Positions 21,913 to 33,700 of a stretch of 64,000 bases of DNA are shown one piece after another; the first letter of the stretch is position 1, and every line of letters starts with the position of its first letter. Below the pieces are notes generated by a model that was not told the DNA's origin, did not search any database, and saw only the letters and a list, made by a program, of their open reading frames with translations. This stretch comes from Adiantum capillus-veneris (lineage: Eukaryota; Streptophyta; Polypodiopsida; Polypodiales; Pteridaceae), in contig CM043948.1 of NCBI GenBank assembly GCA_014529385.2, positions 82,197,760 to 82,261,759 on the forward strand, given 5' to 3'. A program made the translations under genes and the position numbers.

Positions 21913-22785
21913 TTACATGTAGATTTCGAGATCTGAGACAGACTTCCCTTTGAAAGGCACTTGCAAGGAGGAACTGAAATCCAGGCACTGGATGTCTGGA
22001 AAGCGGTTAAGGATTGTCACAAGGAGGGATGGTGCAGAAGAGCGTGACTCTGGCCATGAGAGTAGCAGCCGTCCCTTCAGGCCTAGAAGCTGACAGCGTG
22101 TAAGAACAGCCGCAGGGAAACCCGACACGATGCTACCTGATGGAAAATAAGGGACATCATCATCATGCCCCATGGTTGCCTCCTCTTTTCCCAACTTCTC
22201 CAGACGCAATGCATCTGTCTCCAGTCTGAAGATCACTTCATCGTCGGCAGAGAGCTTGCCCCGATAGTGCTCCCTTTGCAGCATGGTCACCACCATCACT
22301 CTGTCGGCAGCTATAGCTTCCAACACAGCCCTTGCCCACGTATTTGCTCTTTCTTCAGCAATGGGGGTTTGAACCGCCACCATTATCACGGACGCATGCT
22401 CCCCATCTAAAGCATACACATTGCAAGTATGCACAGACTGCTTTCTAGGGTTTCTTGCATCATAAACGGAACGCCCTTTGATGTTTCCATCATCAGACAA
22501 GCTGCCCTTGGAGCTTCCCTCGTCGGACTGATCCTCAGCAGGAAGAACAACAGAGCCGAGGAGGCGTTTTTCAGGGAGATGACTGATGAGATGGAGGCCT
22601 GAGGGAGAAGAGGCGATGAAGAGAAGACGAGGGCGTAAAGGGGTTTCAAACTCGACGTTGGCATCCCAAGAAATGAAAGCTGGGGGCGGAGCAGAAGAAG
22701 CATCGAGCGTAAAATTGCCAAGTTCTTCAAAATCCAGCCGCGATGGCGGAGGTAGCTCTGTGAGGGGATCCTGTATGCCTGCCAT
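21913..22785 (-). CDS. Proteasome assembly chaperone 1 (PAC1/PSMG1-like)
   Basis: An uninterrupted 290-residue frame. PAC1 pairs with PAC2 to help assemble the 20S proteasome alpha ring and to keep rings from dimerising wrongly. The match is strongest at residues ~220-245 (SGFPAAVLTRCQLLGLKG), which parallels the human PSMG1 block LPAAVLSYCQVWKIP. The overall order is also similar: a variable acidic N-terminus, a beta-rich core, and a short C-terminal region. The protein ends ...LEIYM, so its last three residues fit a HbYX motif (hydrophobic-Tyr-any), as in Pba1/PAC1 tails that dock on the alpha ring. This argues that the stop is genuine and the gene needs no further exon. The ATG at 22785 follows a CT-rich leader. 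Length is near that of other PAC1 proteins (human 288). The family call is from memory. Confidence 0.8.
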   Translation of the reverse strand: MAGIQDPLTELPPPSRLDFEELGNFTLDASSAPPPAFISWDANVEFETPLRPRLLFIASSPSGLHLISHLPEKRLLGSVVLPAEDQSDEGSSKGSLSDDGNIKGRSVYDARNPRKQSVHTCNVYALDGEHASVIMVAVQTPIAEERANTWARAVLEAIAADRVMVVTMLQREHYRGKLSADDEVIFRLETDALRLEKLGKEEATMGHDDDVPYFPSGSIVSGFPAAVLTRCQLLGLKGRLLLSWPESRSSAPSLLVTILNRFPDIQCLDFSSSLQVPFKGKSVSDLEIYM

Positions 22786-22797
22786 GAAGCTTACTAA

Positions 22798-22799
<2 letters not shown>

Positions 22800-22832
<33 letters not shown>
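22800..22832 (-). promoter_or_regulatory. CT-repeat leader of PAC1
   Basis: A (GA)16 array on the plus strand, so (CT)n on the coding strand, 15-47 bp before the PAC1 ATG. CT-rich leaders and GAGA-type repeats near start sites occur in plant genes, so it may contribute to the core promoter or 5' UTR. Given how common such arrays are here, coincidence is possible. Confidence 0.4.
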
Positions 22833-22835
<3 letters not shown>

Positions 22836-23446
22836 TATACGAAGCTAGACCTGGACGAATGTTGAACTAGACACCTGTGTTGCAAATGGGTAACCAGTCT
22901 ACCACACATAGCATCAAGATCGTTTTATCATAAAATCAAACTTACCCCTTACTATATACTAAGCTTACAGGCACACAGGTAAAAAATTCAGATGAGAGTT
23001 GAACTCAAGACCTGTGGTTCGAGAGGGAAATGGCATAATCAATCTACCGCACTTGGGTGGTGTGTTAATAAAAAGAGACCTAGCCCTTGGGTGTGTGTGT
23101 GTGTGTTAATAAAAAGAGACCTGGCCGAAAAGTGACTTGCCTTTGTTTGTAGCTAAGCTAAAAAGAGTAGAATCGTTTAATGGCCCAAAGTTATCTATAC
23201 TAAGTATAATGGGGGGAGGGATTCTAGCCCTTCCCTGGACACCTGTCAACATTTCCTCTATCCAGCAGGCTTCAGGGAGTGTGCTCTACTACGAGACAGC
23301 CTGTGTCACTAAGCGCTGGATTTAGGAGCAGCTGGCTCCAGGTTTCGAGAAGGCGGACATGTACTCTTGCTGGAGGCAATCTTGAAGAACATTCAAAGGA
23401 GGAGCATTCGAAGGAGAGGGTAGCCGTTATTTCCAATAGCACTGGG

Positions 23447-23448
<2 letters not shown>

Positions 23449-23493
<45 letters not shown>

Positions 23494-23667
23494 GTTTATG
23501 AAAGCAAGAGCTGAGAGAGCCCTCTTCACGACGTATTTGGGGGCATGCAGGTTTCAGTCCATTCCATGGAGCAAGATGTGGTGATGGGCTTTTGATCGAT
23601 CCGTCCAGGTAGCAAGGAGGTGAAAGAAGCCGAGTGAATGCAGGTTTGAGGGTGAAATCGAAAGTAG

Positions 23668-23752
<85 letters not shown>
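23449..23752. repeat. Microsatellites (GA)n and (CT)n(CA)n
   Basis: A (GA)n array at 23449-23491 and a compound (CT)n(CA)n array at 23670-23752. Sequence between and around them (22833-23838) has no recognisable gene. Confidence 0.9.
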
Positions 23753-23754
<2 letters not shown>

Positions 23755-23838
23755 GGGCAAGGAAGGGCCACTCTCTAATCTTCCAATGTGGTACAAGAAA
23801 AACACAAATGTAATAATGTGAAGTCAACCATCTCTCTT

Positions 23839-23989
23839 ATATAAACACAAAAAGTCTTGTGACTCTCCACTTCAAGGATGGGAATGGAGAGAGCTTTTTT
23901 TAATTTAATTTTTGCTCAATCGAACAATTGAAAAAAAAAGGTCGCTTTACACAAAATTTAGTTTTTGGAGCGAGCATTTTTTCCTTAAT

Positions 23990-24024
<35 letters not shown>

Positions 24025-24184
24025 TATATAAACACAAAAAGTCTTGTGACTCTTCACTTCGGGGATGGGAATGGAGGGAGTTTTTTCTTGATTTTTCCTC
24101 AACCAAACAATTGAAAAAAAAAAGTTCGTTTTGCACAAAATTAGTTTTTGGAGTGAGCTTTTCGGAGCGAGGTTTTTTCCCTTA

Positions 24185-24251
<67 letters not shown>

Positions 24252-24352
24252 AGGAAAAAAGCTTGCTCCAAAAAAATGATTTTGAAGCGAAGCAAGCTTT
24301 TTAAAAAAATTGCTTAGTTGAGCAAAAATATGAAAAAAGCTCCCTCAAAACC
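23839..24352. repeat. 187-bp tandem duplication plus inverted third copy
   Basis: Two direct copies, 23839-24025 and 24026-24190, start atataaacacaaaaagtc. They contain the same ggatgggaatgga and tagtttttggagYgagc blocks. A third, partial copy (about 24249-24352) is inverted. Copies are separated by (CT)n at 23993-24022 and (TG)n(GA)n at 24189-24248. The inverted arrangement suggests a MITE-like or foldback element with microsatellites at its borders. Confidence 0.75.
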
Positions 24353-24570
24353 TCAACTCCTCCACTTCCATGGGTCTTTTCTTTTCGTAAACTCACCCTT
24401 CCCTTATTCCCTTTTCATGTTTTGAAAATTCTGTTATTTTTCGTGCATTTGATTAAATGCTTTGATTTGATTAAAATGCACAATTTAAAGCTCAAAATGT
24501 GATTTTGTTTTTCTAGTCTAACGAGACTCACTCATAAATCAAAAGGCTTTCCAGCTGGGGCATCTATCTA

Positions 24571-24604
24571 TCTATACTATTATAAAAGGGGGAGGGATTC
24601 TGCT
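24571..24604 (+). other. Possible Helitron 5' terminus
   Basis: TCTATACTATTATAAAAG, preceded by A, followed by GGGGGAGGGATTCT, resembles plant Helitron 5' ends. A related sequence begins at 23194 (TCTATACTAAGTATAA, then GGGGGGAGGGATTCT). No matching CTRRT end with a hairpin was identified, so the elements are unbounded. A C run follows at 24609-24626. Confidence 0.35.
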
Positions 24605-24626
24605 ACACCCCCCCCCCCCCCCCCCC

Positions 24627-25925
24627 GCAACACATGGTGACTTTTCCTAAGCCTAGCGCCCTTTCGACAATGCTCTTTGAGCGAACTAAGAGAGAGTGCC
24701 AGAGTGAGAAAGAAGGGGGGGACTATCGTCGGAGATACTTCTTTGAAGTTTGTACTTGCAATCGTGTGCTAGAGAGAGAAAGTAGAGAGATACTACCTAT
24801 GTGTGCTAGCCTTTTCACCAGATTAATGCACCCTTTCCACGATTTCACAAAGCATATTTTGTGAGCATTGCGTAGAGACGCTTTTAATAGAGAAGGGTCA
24901 GTTGGTAGCCTTGAGATGCCCCCCCCCCCTCCCCAAAAAAAAAGAACAAATTTAACAGCTCGATGGGTAGCTCACATTTACCATCATTAATATTAAGTAA
25001 AGCCAATTAATCATGATTTTGTTGCTTGCTTACATGAGACTATGGTTGGTAGCAGGTGGTGGTTGATGATCGGCCGAAGAGCAATGCTAGTGACAAACAA
25101 TGGTACAAAGGAGGAGGTGGAGATGATGTCTTGGAGCTCCCACTACCTTTGGCATAAGCCGCTATCAACGATGCTGGTTGGAATGGCGAGCCTAGCATGT
25201 GCACACCCGGTTGACCACCGTAGCAAGAGATACATGCATGCCTTCATCGGCCTCGCTATCGACAGTGCTGCAGAGCTCAATCTTTAGCTTCTTTTCTCAC
25301 TTCATCTACCCAAGGTGAGCGTCCAGTTGGCTAGGGAAATTCAAAAAACAATCTTAAGGGAGGGTGCCCACAGTTGCGCCCCCCTCCCTCAACACACGCA
25401 CACATACACACCTCTTCTCTTTGCTTTGTCGGGCAAGCAAAGCCTCCACCACTGAGGCATTGAAGACGTTCGAACACACCAAAAAAATAAAAATTTAAAA
25501 TTTTAGAACTTTACAGAAATCTCAAGAAGGATATAAGTATTCAAGCGACCAACGTTACGAGTCTCAATGTCTATAAACGCTATCCGAGCATTGCAAGAAA
25601 TTGAAAAAAGTCAAGAGCTAGTATCTGGCCAATCGATGGCAATCACGAAAGCAAAAAATATGACAATTGTTTTTTGGTTTTTCGCAGTCGGACAAGACAC
25701 GGTCTTTTTTGACAGACGTGTGAAAAGCAGAAAAGTTAGCGGTTGGACAATGCTTTCCAGTAGTTCAACATCGACATAGATGATTCTCTGTAACTTCGGG
25801 GTATTGAAATTAGCAAGATTAAATATTTTGGATTGTGGAGGTTCTGATCTGTTTCCAATCAACGACACTTTTTCTAAGGTACCTCTCTGCTCTTGCTAGC
25901 ATAGCACAAAATCACGAACATTGAC
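24627..25925. other. No gene recognised
   Basis: Short frames (24634-24864, 25042-25287, 25567-25779) do not resemble a family I know. C runs and A runs near 24920-24945. The segment precedes the gypsy gag and may include part of its leader, but no LTR or primer-binding site was found. Confidence 0.5.
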
Positions 25926-28900
25926 ATGTAGCATACATTTGATTTTGAAAATCTTGCACAAGTTCCACCTTCCAATGCCCTGCAGTCGGCTACTCTCATA
26001 GAGGGTACCCACATGGCAACGGGGTCAGGTGATAGCTACAAATTGCTTGACATCCAAGAGTTTACATTATTGCAAACACGCATGACTCTTTTCGAATCTA
26101 ATTATGCAAAGTTGAGTGAGAATGTCACCAAAATGTGTGATATGCTTGTGCAATTCATGCAACAGTCGACCAAGGGCCAAGTTAATGAGTAGGCTTGGGG
26201 TTTTGCATACCCCATGCTTGGTGGGACCACACCTGGTTTGAAGGATCAAGGCTCCAATCCGGAGGGGTTGCAACTTCTCTCTCAAAATGAGGTGGATGAC
26301 TTGTTGAAGAATACCAAGCCATCAATTTTTAGGGGAGAAGAAAGGAAGTGTAACAAAGATATGTTGAATATATTCCTCGATAAATGGGATGGGATTCACA
26401 ATCTTAGATGCACTCTAGAGGCAATCAAGGCACTAGAAGGCAAGGCCTACAAATGGTGGATGTCTCTCAAGGAGAAGGGCATCATACTACAGACTATGTT
26501 TAAAAAAGAATTTCTACCCATGAATGAAGCGGAAAGAAATTGCTTTGATTGGGATAAGTGTTCTATGCATCAACATAAGACATTGCTGGAGTACATCTTG
26601 CACTATTGTGATGTAATTCTCAAGCTAGAGGGGTTAGATACCTTTCAACAAGTGCATGGGTTTATCCGTGGGTTGACACCAGAGATTAAGAAGCATGTCA
26701 AAATTGAGACCCCAAGACACTTGAGGAGGCCATAGTGCAAGCGCATATACATAACGATCCCAATGAGAAAATACTCACGTGCCTGATATTGCACATGCAA
26801 ATGTACGCACACAATATGGACACAATAAAATAAAGTTTACAGTAGCTACATTTGAGGCATCCAAGAAACCCAAGGGGTCTAGGGGCCCTCTGTCTAGTGA
26901 AGGGGTCTAGGGGTCTAGGGGCCCTCTGTCTAGTGAAGGGTTTGAGAAGGCTAAAAAGGAAAAATTATGTTTTACATGTTTAGGGAGTGGACACTCCAAA
27001 AAGGATTTTACCAAGGGGAAATCTACTGCCCAAGGTAAGGAGAAAGCAGTTCACATGGTGTAACTATTACCTCTTAAGTCCTCCTCTCGTTTCTCCAATA
27101 TGGAGGTAACACACATAGAAGTGTTGCACAAGTGTTGTATAACGGCCTCAATGTGATAGTCAACCTTTGGTCCACATGAGTTGGTGGGTATGCACAGGTC
27201 TATCCAAGGGCATAAGGTGCAAATATTGGTGGATGATGGTGCTTCACACAATTTCATTAACTATAAGTTTGTGAAACGGCTCAAGTTGCCCCGACTCCAA
27301 GTTCCCACCATTACAAGATAGCTATGATGAACGACCATGACGTTGAGGTGTGGGATACTTAAGTGAAAGATGTACCACTAGAGATTGAAGGGTATCACAC
27401 GTCCTTGAATTTTCAACTCATGAATATGGAGCGGGTTGATGTGGTTCTTAGTCAGAAGTAGTTACATAATCTAGAATCATTAGTTAAGCTTACCTATGAG
27501 CACAACAGTTTGATGTTCAAATCCAATGGCGTGCACATGATGTTGTTGGGAGAGAAGGATCTCCCTTCCTTGCCACTCATTTATACATGCAAGCTTATGA
27601 AGCTCCCTTCTTGAGATGAAATAGAAGAACTCTTTTTGTGTTACTCCATGTGTCATAATACTTTGAATGACAATTCTTCAATGCCGCATGCTTCTCTCTC
27701 TTCTCTTTCACCTATGGCTACTATTCTTTCTTCTAAACAAGCAAATTTTTCTAATAAGTTAAACGGTTTATTAAGGGAACACAAAGATGTATTCCCACAT
27801 GATTTGCCACCACGGTTATCACACTGACACAAGTTGTGCAGCATGGCATAGATGTGGTTACATGCAATAAGCCCATAAGTAAACCACCCTATAGAATGAG
27901 CCATTCTGAGGCTGTTGAGGTGGAACGTCAACTTGCTCATAGAGGTTTTATACAACCCACCTCTTCACCATGGGCATCTTCCATCTTGTTGATGAAGAAA
28001 AAAGACGATAGTATGTGCATGTGTGTAGACTATCGAGGGTTGAATGTGGTTACTTTTGTTAAGAACAAATATCCATTGCCGAGAGTGGATGAGGTATTTG
28101 ATTAACCCACCCATGATTGTATCTTTACAAAGATCGATTTACAAGTACGTATTAGGCTTGCAGATATACCTAAGACTGCATTCCTTACACGCTTTGGACA
28201 CTATGAGTTTTTGGTTATGCCCTTTGGGTTAACCAATGCGCTTGCAACTTTCATGACGTCTATGGACAATGCCGTGAAACCGTATTTGGGCAAGTTTGTT
28301 ATCCTTTTTCTCGATGATATTCTAGTGTCTAGTGCCTTTGAGGAGGAAGAGCACTTACAACATCTGAAGCAAGTCTTTGAATTGTTTAGAGAAAATAAGT
28401 TATATGCCAAAGAATCAAAGTGTGATTTTCTCAAGGAGCAAATTCATTACTTATGGCATGTTATTTCAGCGGATGGGCTACATACGGATCAATCCAAAGT
28501 GGATGCCATTTGGGGGTGGCTCGAAGAGTTACTAATTTTCTTGGGATTTGTAAGTTTTTATCGAAGGTTAGTTAAAAAATATGCTCATATTTCTATTTTG
28601 ATGATAGACCAACTAAAAACCAAGGGGAAAACCTTTTAGTGGGGAAAATCTCAACAACAAAGTTTTGATGCTCTTAAGGACACATTAGTTGTATCTCCTA
28701 TTTTAGCTATTGTGGATACTTTGAAGCCATTCGTTTTAGGATTGGATTCTAGTAATCATGTTACTGGAGTAGTCCTTTTGCAAGAGGGGAGGCCAATTGC
28801 ATTTGAAATCAAGAAGCTTAATTTAGCACAACAAAGTTAATTTACTTTACAAAAGGGAACTCTATGCGATAGTGTCTACTTTGAAGACATGGTGAGATCA

Positions 28901-29580
28901 GTTTGAGAATGTGTATGACCATGAAAGGATAAAGTGGTTTACACAACAAGTAGACTTAAAGGGTTGAAAGGCCGGGCGGGTTGAAATTCTTTAGGAGTAT
29001 GATGCAAAGCTCCGGTATCGTAAAGGAAAATACAATGTGGTAGCTGATGCTCTTAGTCGTATGACTGAGATCAACTCTCTTCTCTTTACCAAGCTTCAAA
29101 GTGAGTGTTTGGAATCTCTCAAGGGTAGATGTGAGCATGACGAGGCATACTCCAAAATATGGAGCCATGTGCAAATGAGGGATCCTTCTCACTCCAATGT
29201 TGGTAATGTGTATTTAACCTCCACACTCAATTCTCCTCTTTTGAGTGATGAACTGCAGAGATGGAAGAGTTTACCCATAGATGATGTGTACCTACTCCAC
29301 AAGGGGAGAGTGTGTGTTCCAACAAAGGTGGACATTTGGCACCAGATTCTTTACGAGTGTCGTGACAATTCAAGTACATGGCACCTAAGCAGCACTCTCG
29401 TAAGACAATAGTTTTACCGATCAGGTTTACACGGGTATATTCAGGAATATGTCTTGCATTGCCAAAAATGTCAAGTAAATAAAGCAGAGCGCCTGAAGGC
29501 AAGAGGTTTCTTGAATCCATTGGAGATTACATGGAAGTCCTCTATGATATGCATGGGGCAAAGAAAGTGAGCATGAAGTA
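25926..29580 (+). mobile_element. Ty3/gypsy remnant 1 (gag, PR, RT, RH, partial INT)
   Basis: Coding order fits Ty3/gypsy. Gag lies at 25926-26735, with an in-frame TAG at 26190 and motifs such as KWWMSLKEKG and LEYILHYCDV. A degenerate knuckle CFTCLGSGHSKKDF is near 26967. Protease with VDDGASHNFI is near 27230. Reverse transcriptase (27836-28640) has DYRGLN, VMPFGLTNA and FLDDILV as the YxDD-type active site. RNase H lies at about 28650-29060 (VADALSR). The integrase zinc region (29330-29480, LHCQKCQVNK) is cut off near 29575, where a protease of another gypsy element begins. Many frameshifts and stops show that it is dead. Its gag is homologous to the minus-strand gag at 43.1-43.6 kb. LTRs were not found. 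Confidence 0.85.
26874..26938. repeat. 36-bp tandem duplication in gypsy gag
   Basis: The segment ggggtctaggggccctctg recurs 36 bp later, followed both times by tctagtgaa. It keeps the reading frame and lies just before the zinc knuckle. Confidence 0.85.
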
Positions 29581-30163
29581 CTAATCCTATCTGATTTTGG
29601 TGCCAAACACAACTATATATCTGTGGGATTAGCATAAAAAATGGGAATACACGCTCATGATATGGGATAATCCTATCCAACACAGAGACTCTTTGAAGGG
29701 CCAGAGACTCTAGTCACTCCATCAATTGGAAAATTGAGGCTACATGTGAAAGGTTATGTGGATAATGAGGATTTCCTAATCTCTCCATCAAAGAAAGAAG
29801 ATGTACTACTTGGAGCACCATAGTTTGATTGTATGGCTACCAACATCAAATTTCTTGAAAGGTTTGTTAAGGTTCAACATCAGAGTAGAGATATCACTCT
29901 TCCAGTCAATGAGAAAGGGTATACTCCTTTGACAAAGCAATAAAGAACTACATTTCTACTTAATATTATTTTTCAAAGATGCTCCAAAGGATAATTATGT
30001 CTCTTCTCATGGTTGATTAAAGTAGAAAGTGATCTTAATTTATTTTTAATTGAGCATGTTGAGTTGTTCATAGATAACATCCCGTGAGAGTTACCTCCTA
30101 AAAGGGGAGATGATGGTCACAAGATTTATCTAATTCTAGAGAGCTCGCCTCCTAATAAGACTC

Positions 30164-30354
30164 TGTTACCATATACATGTGGTAGTGATGTGTGTGAACA
30201 CACTAGGACCGCCGGGGCATTGTATATACGCCCATCACTCTAGGGCTATCTATCTTTCCATTGCACACTAAGTAACACACTCTCTATTGTGTGCCTTGAG
30301 CTTCCTTCGTCTTCTCCAAGCTGTGTGTGTTTCTCTGCAACCCTAATTCCAACA
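30164..30354 (+). repeat. 5' LTR of the complete copia element
   Basis: 191 bp, TG...CA termini. Identical to the 3' LTR apart from lacking a 36-bp stretch. The missing stretch is bounded by GCATT in both directions, suggesting a deletion between short direct repeats in this copy. It contains a TATA-like tgtatatacg. Confidence 0.95.
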
Positions 30355-30356
30355 AT

Positions 30357-30368
30357 TGGTATCAGAGC
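30357..30368 (+). other. Primer-binding site (initiator tRNA-Met)
   Basis: TGGTATCAGAGC is complementary to the 3' end of plant initiator tRNA-Met, the usual primer of copia elements, and lies 3 bp after the 5' LTR. Confidence 0.95.
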
Positions 30369-30716
30369 AGGTCACGTCCTCCCGGGCTTAGTCGCCAGCT
30401 GCTCCAGCACACGTCTGCTCACTTTCTCCGATTTCAGTGAGCTTTGGCGAGCGTTCGCAGGTCGACAAATATTTTGGGTAAGCTCAAAGAGCTTGGTCTG
30501 CTCAGAATTTTGATTTGGGCTCATTTCGGCCTCCGTTTCCACTACGGGCAGTACTGCACAGGCTATTTCGTCATTTTGTGCAGATTTTCTATCAGTGTCG
30601 TTTTCTGCATAACAGGTGCCTTATAGTCTTCTACGGTTTGTGCTATATAGCACAAGTTGTTCCCGCTCCATTTCTCCTGTTTTCGGGCAGTTTTCACATC
30701 AGTTGCAGCATTTACC

Positions 30717-33700
30717 ATGGCTGACAACAACAACACAGATGTGTTCAAGATGTTTGCTGCTGAGGACAGGTTGGATGGGGACAACTACCCTATGTGGGCT
30801 TATATGATGCAACATGTTCTTGTGTCAAAAGGTGTCTGGAACATTGTGCAGGGCATTGATGTACGTCCTGGTTCTGAAGATGTAGGCGATGTTGAGGATG
30901 TTGCAGGTCTTGCTGCAAGGATTGCAGCTGTTAGAGTTGTTTTGCCTACGACAGAACAAGCTCGTTGGGATGTTAAGGATGCGTAGGCTCATGCATTGAT
31001 TGCGTTTGCGTTGTCTGTGAAGCGCACCATTATTCCTCACATCCGTTCAGCAAAATCTGCAAAACAGGCTTGGGATATTCTAGCAGGTCTTTATGCAAGC
31101 CGCAATGAGGCTAAAATTGCTTTGCTGCGTAAAGAGCTAGAGTCGAAGATTATGCATGAGGAAGATGATATGGACACTTTCCTTGCTAGTGTCAAGGATA
31201 TCAATGAGCAACTCATTTCTGCTTGTGAAGTCATTTCGGACAGTTCCCTTGTGCAGACTGTTCTTGATGCCTTACCAGATTCCTACCAGACTTTTGCTAG
31301 TACTTGAAGACTCATGACCCAAGGAAATCCTGAAGTTGTCAAGTTTGATGCATTATGCACATTGCTGTTGCAAGAGTCACTTTCTAGAAAAAACAGGACT
31401 AGGCAGCGTGCAGTTGAACAGGCTTTTATTGCTTCTCAAAGAAAGGGTGGTAACAGTAATGCAACCACTTCTTATGGTTCTGCTGCGAGTGGCAAAAATT
31501 CTGTTCCTAATGCTTCTGGTGGCAGCACTTCGTCTGGCAATTCTGGTGATAAGGGCAAAAAGAAGATGCGTTGCCATTATTGTAAAGCCAATGATCACTT
31601 GATCAAGTCGTGTCCTAAGTTGAAGGCCAAAGAGGCTAAGAAGAAAGAGGGTGGTTCCACTGCAAATGCTGGTTCCACTACAAATGCAGCCATTGTTGAG
31701 TCTTCTGTGAAAGGAGATTGTGATGTTGATGTTGATGCAGAATGGGCTTTTAGCGCAGAGTGCACTTACAATCCTGCTGTCCATGATGCATGCTTGTCAG
31801 TTGCTGTAGATTCACATGTGTGGTATTTCGACAGTGGTGCTACAAAGCACATTACCTCACATTGTGAATTGTTTACCTCTCTCGAGTCTGTCCCTCATGG
31901 GAATTCAGTCACTTGTGCCAACAACGCCTCTTATCCAGTTCAGGGAGTTGGAAAGATTGTGCTCACTGCTGCTAATGGCAGTTCCTTCACACTTGTTGAT
32001 GCACTTTATGTACCTGGGATCAAGAAGAATCTCTTGTCTGTATCTGCACTTGCTAGACTTGGACTTGTAGTCAAATTTGTGGATGACAGATGTACAGTTC
32101 ATGATCTCAGTTTTGGTGATGAAATTGTTGCATCTGGGCTTTTGTGCCGTGGGCTGTATAAGCTCACTTTGTATGACAAGTGTGGACAAAATTTTGCAAA
32201 TGCTGTTGCAGATTCAAGGGCTATTTCAGATGCAAAACTTTGGCATGCACGTTTTGATCATCTGAATTTTGCCAGTTTGCTGCGTTTGCAGAAATCTGAT
32301 ATGGTTGCTTCTTTGCCGCCTCTTGAAGCACCTATCAAACATGTTTGTGAAGGCTGTATTCTGGGTAAAATGCAGCGTTCTAAGTTTCCAAAGGATGGTT
32401 CAGTTAGGGCCACATGCATGTTGCAGCTTGTGCATAGTGATGTTTGTGGGCCCATGCAAACTCCGTCCTTGGGCAATTACCTGTACTTTGTGACTTTCAT
32501 TGATGATTACTCCAGGCATGCATGGGTATTTCCGCTTAAAGTGAAGTCCGAAGTTTTTATGTGCTTCAAACAATTTTTGGCTATGGCTGAAAATGTCTCA
32601 AAATGTACTATGGGCACCCTCCGTTCCGATCGAGGGGGGGAGTATATGTCTCATGAATTTAATGCATTTCTGGCTAGTCGTGGGATAAAACACCAATGTA
32701 CAGTGCCTTATACACCTCAGCAAAATGGTGTTGCTGAGAGGAAAAACAGGTCACTAACGGAAATGGCACGATGTATGGTCAAAAGTCAAGCTTTGCCGCA
32801 TTCTTTTTGGCTTGAGGCCATCATGTGTGCCACTTATGTACTTAACAGGTGTCCTACGAAAGCTTTGTAGTCTATTACTCCATATGAAGCATGGCATGAT
32901 AGAAAGCCTTCTATTGAGCACATGCGTGTTTTTGGCTGTTTGGCATATGCTTTGGTGCCACAAGTGCAGCGCAAAAAATTGGATGATAAGGCTGTCAAAT
33001 GTATTTTTGTTGGTTATAGTGCTGAAAGCAAAGGTTACAGGTTGTATCATCCGCAAACAAAACGTATTCTGGTTTCACGGGATGTAGTGTTTGTGGAAGA
33101 TTCTGTTCAGCCCTTGCTGTCATGTACTAGAGACAGTAATGTAAGCTCACAGGACATTTATGACACTTTGTTGCCTCTTTTCACTGGTGGGGGTTTCTGA
33201 AAATGTTTTAGAATAGCCTATGGGGGTTTCTGAAAATGTTTTAGAACAGCCTATGGGGGTTTCTGAAAATGTTTTAGAACAGCCTATCACTGATGCAGAT
33301 GTACATGATGTACTTGATGAGGAAAGGGCTGAAAATGAGCAGGCTAGAGGTATGCCAAAATGGCTGGTGCACACTTTGCGTGACAGTAAATTGGATGCAC
33401 CTTTATCTAGTCGTACTCGTTCAAGCTCTCGCCATGCATCTTATGCATCAGATTGTTATGCTTTGGCTGTGTCTAGTTTACATGATGTTGAGGAGCCTCT
33501 GTCTTTTGATGAAGCACAAAATTCAGAAAATTGGATTGCTGCCATGAAATCAGAATATGATGCACTTATAGAGAATGACACATGGACTTTATGTGATTTG
33601 CCTCCTAGCAAAAAGGCCATTGGTACGAAGTGGGTTTACAAGTTGAAACGCAAGCCGGATGGTGAGATCGATCGCCATAAGGCTCGACTTGTTGCAAAGG

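Noticed and set aside
25042-25287. Host gene (81-residue frame)
   Set aside because: It is short, has no recognisable domain, no splice extension and lies amid repeats.
33187-33287. CRISPR-like array
   Set aside because: The repeats are contiguous coding units without spacers, in a plant retrotransposon.
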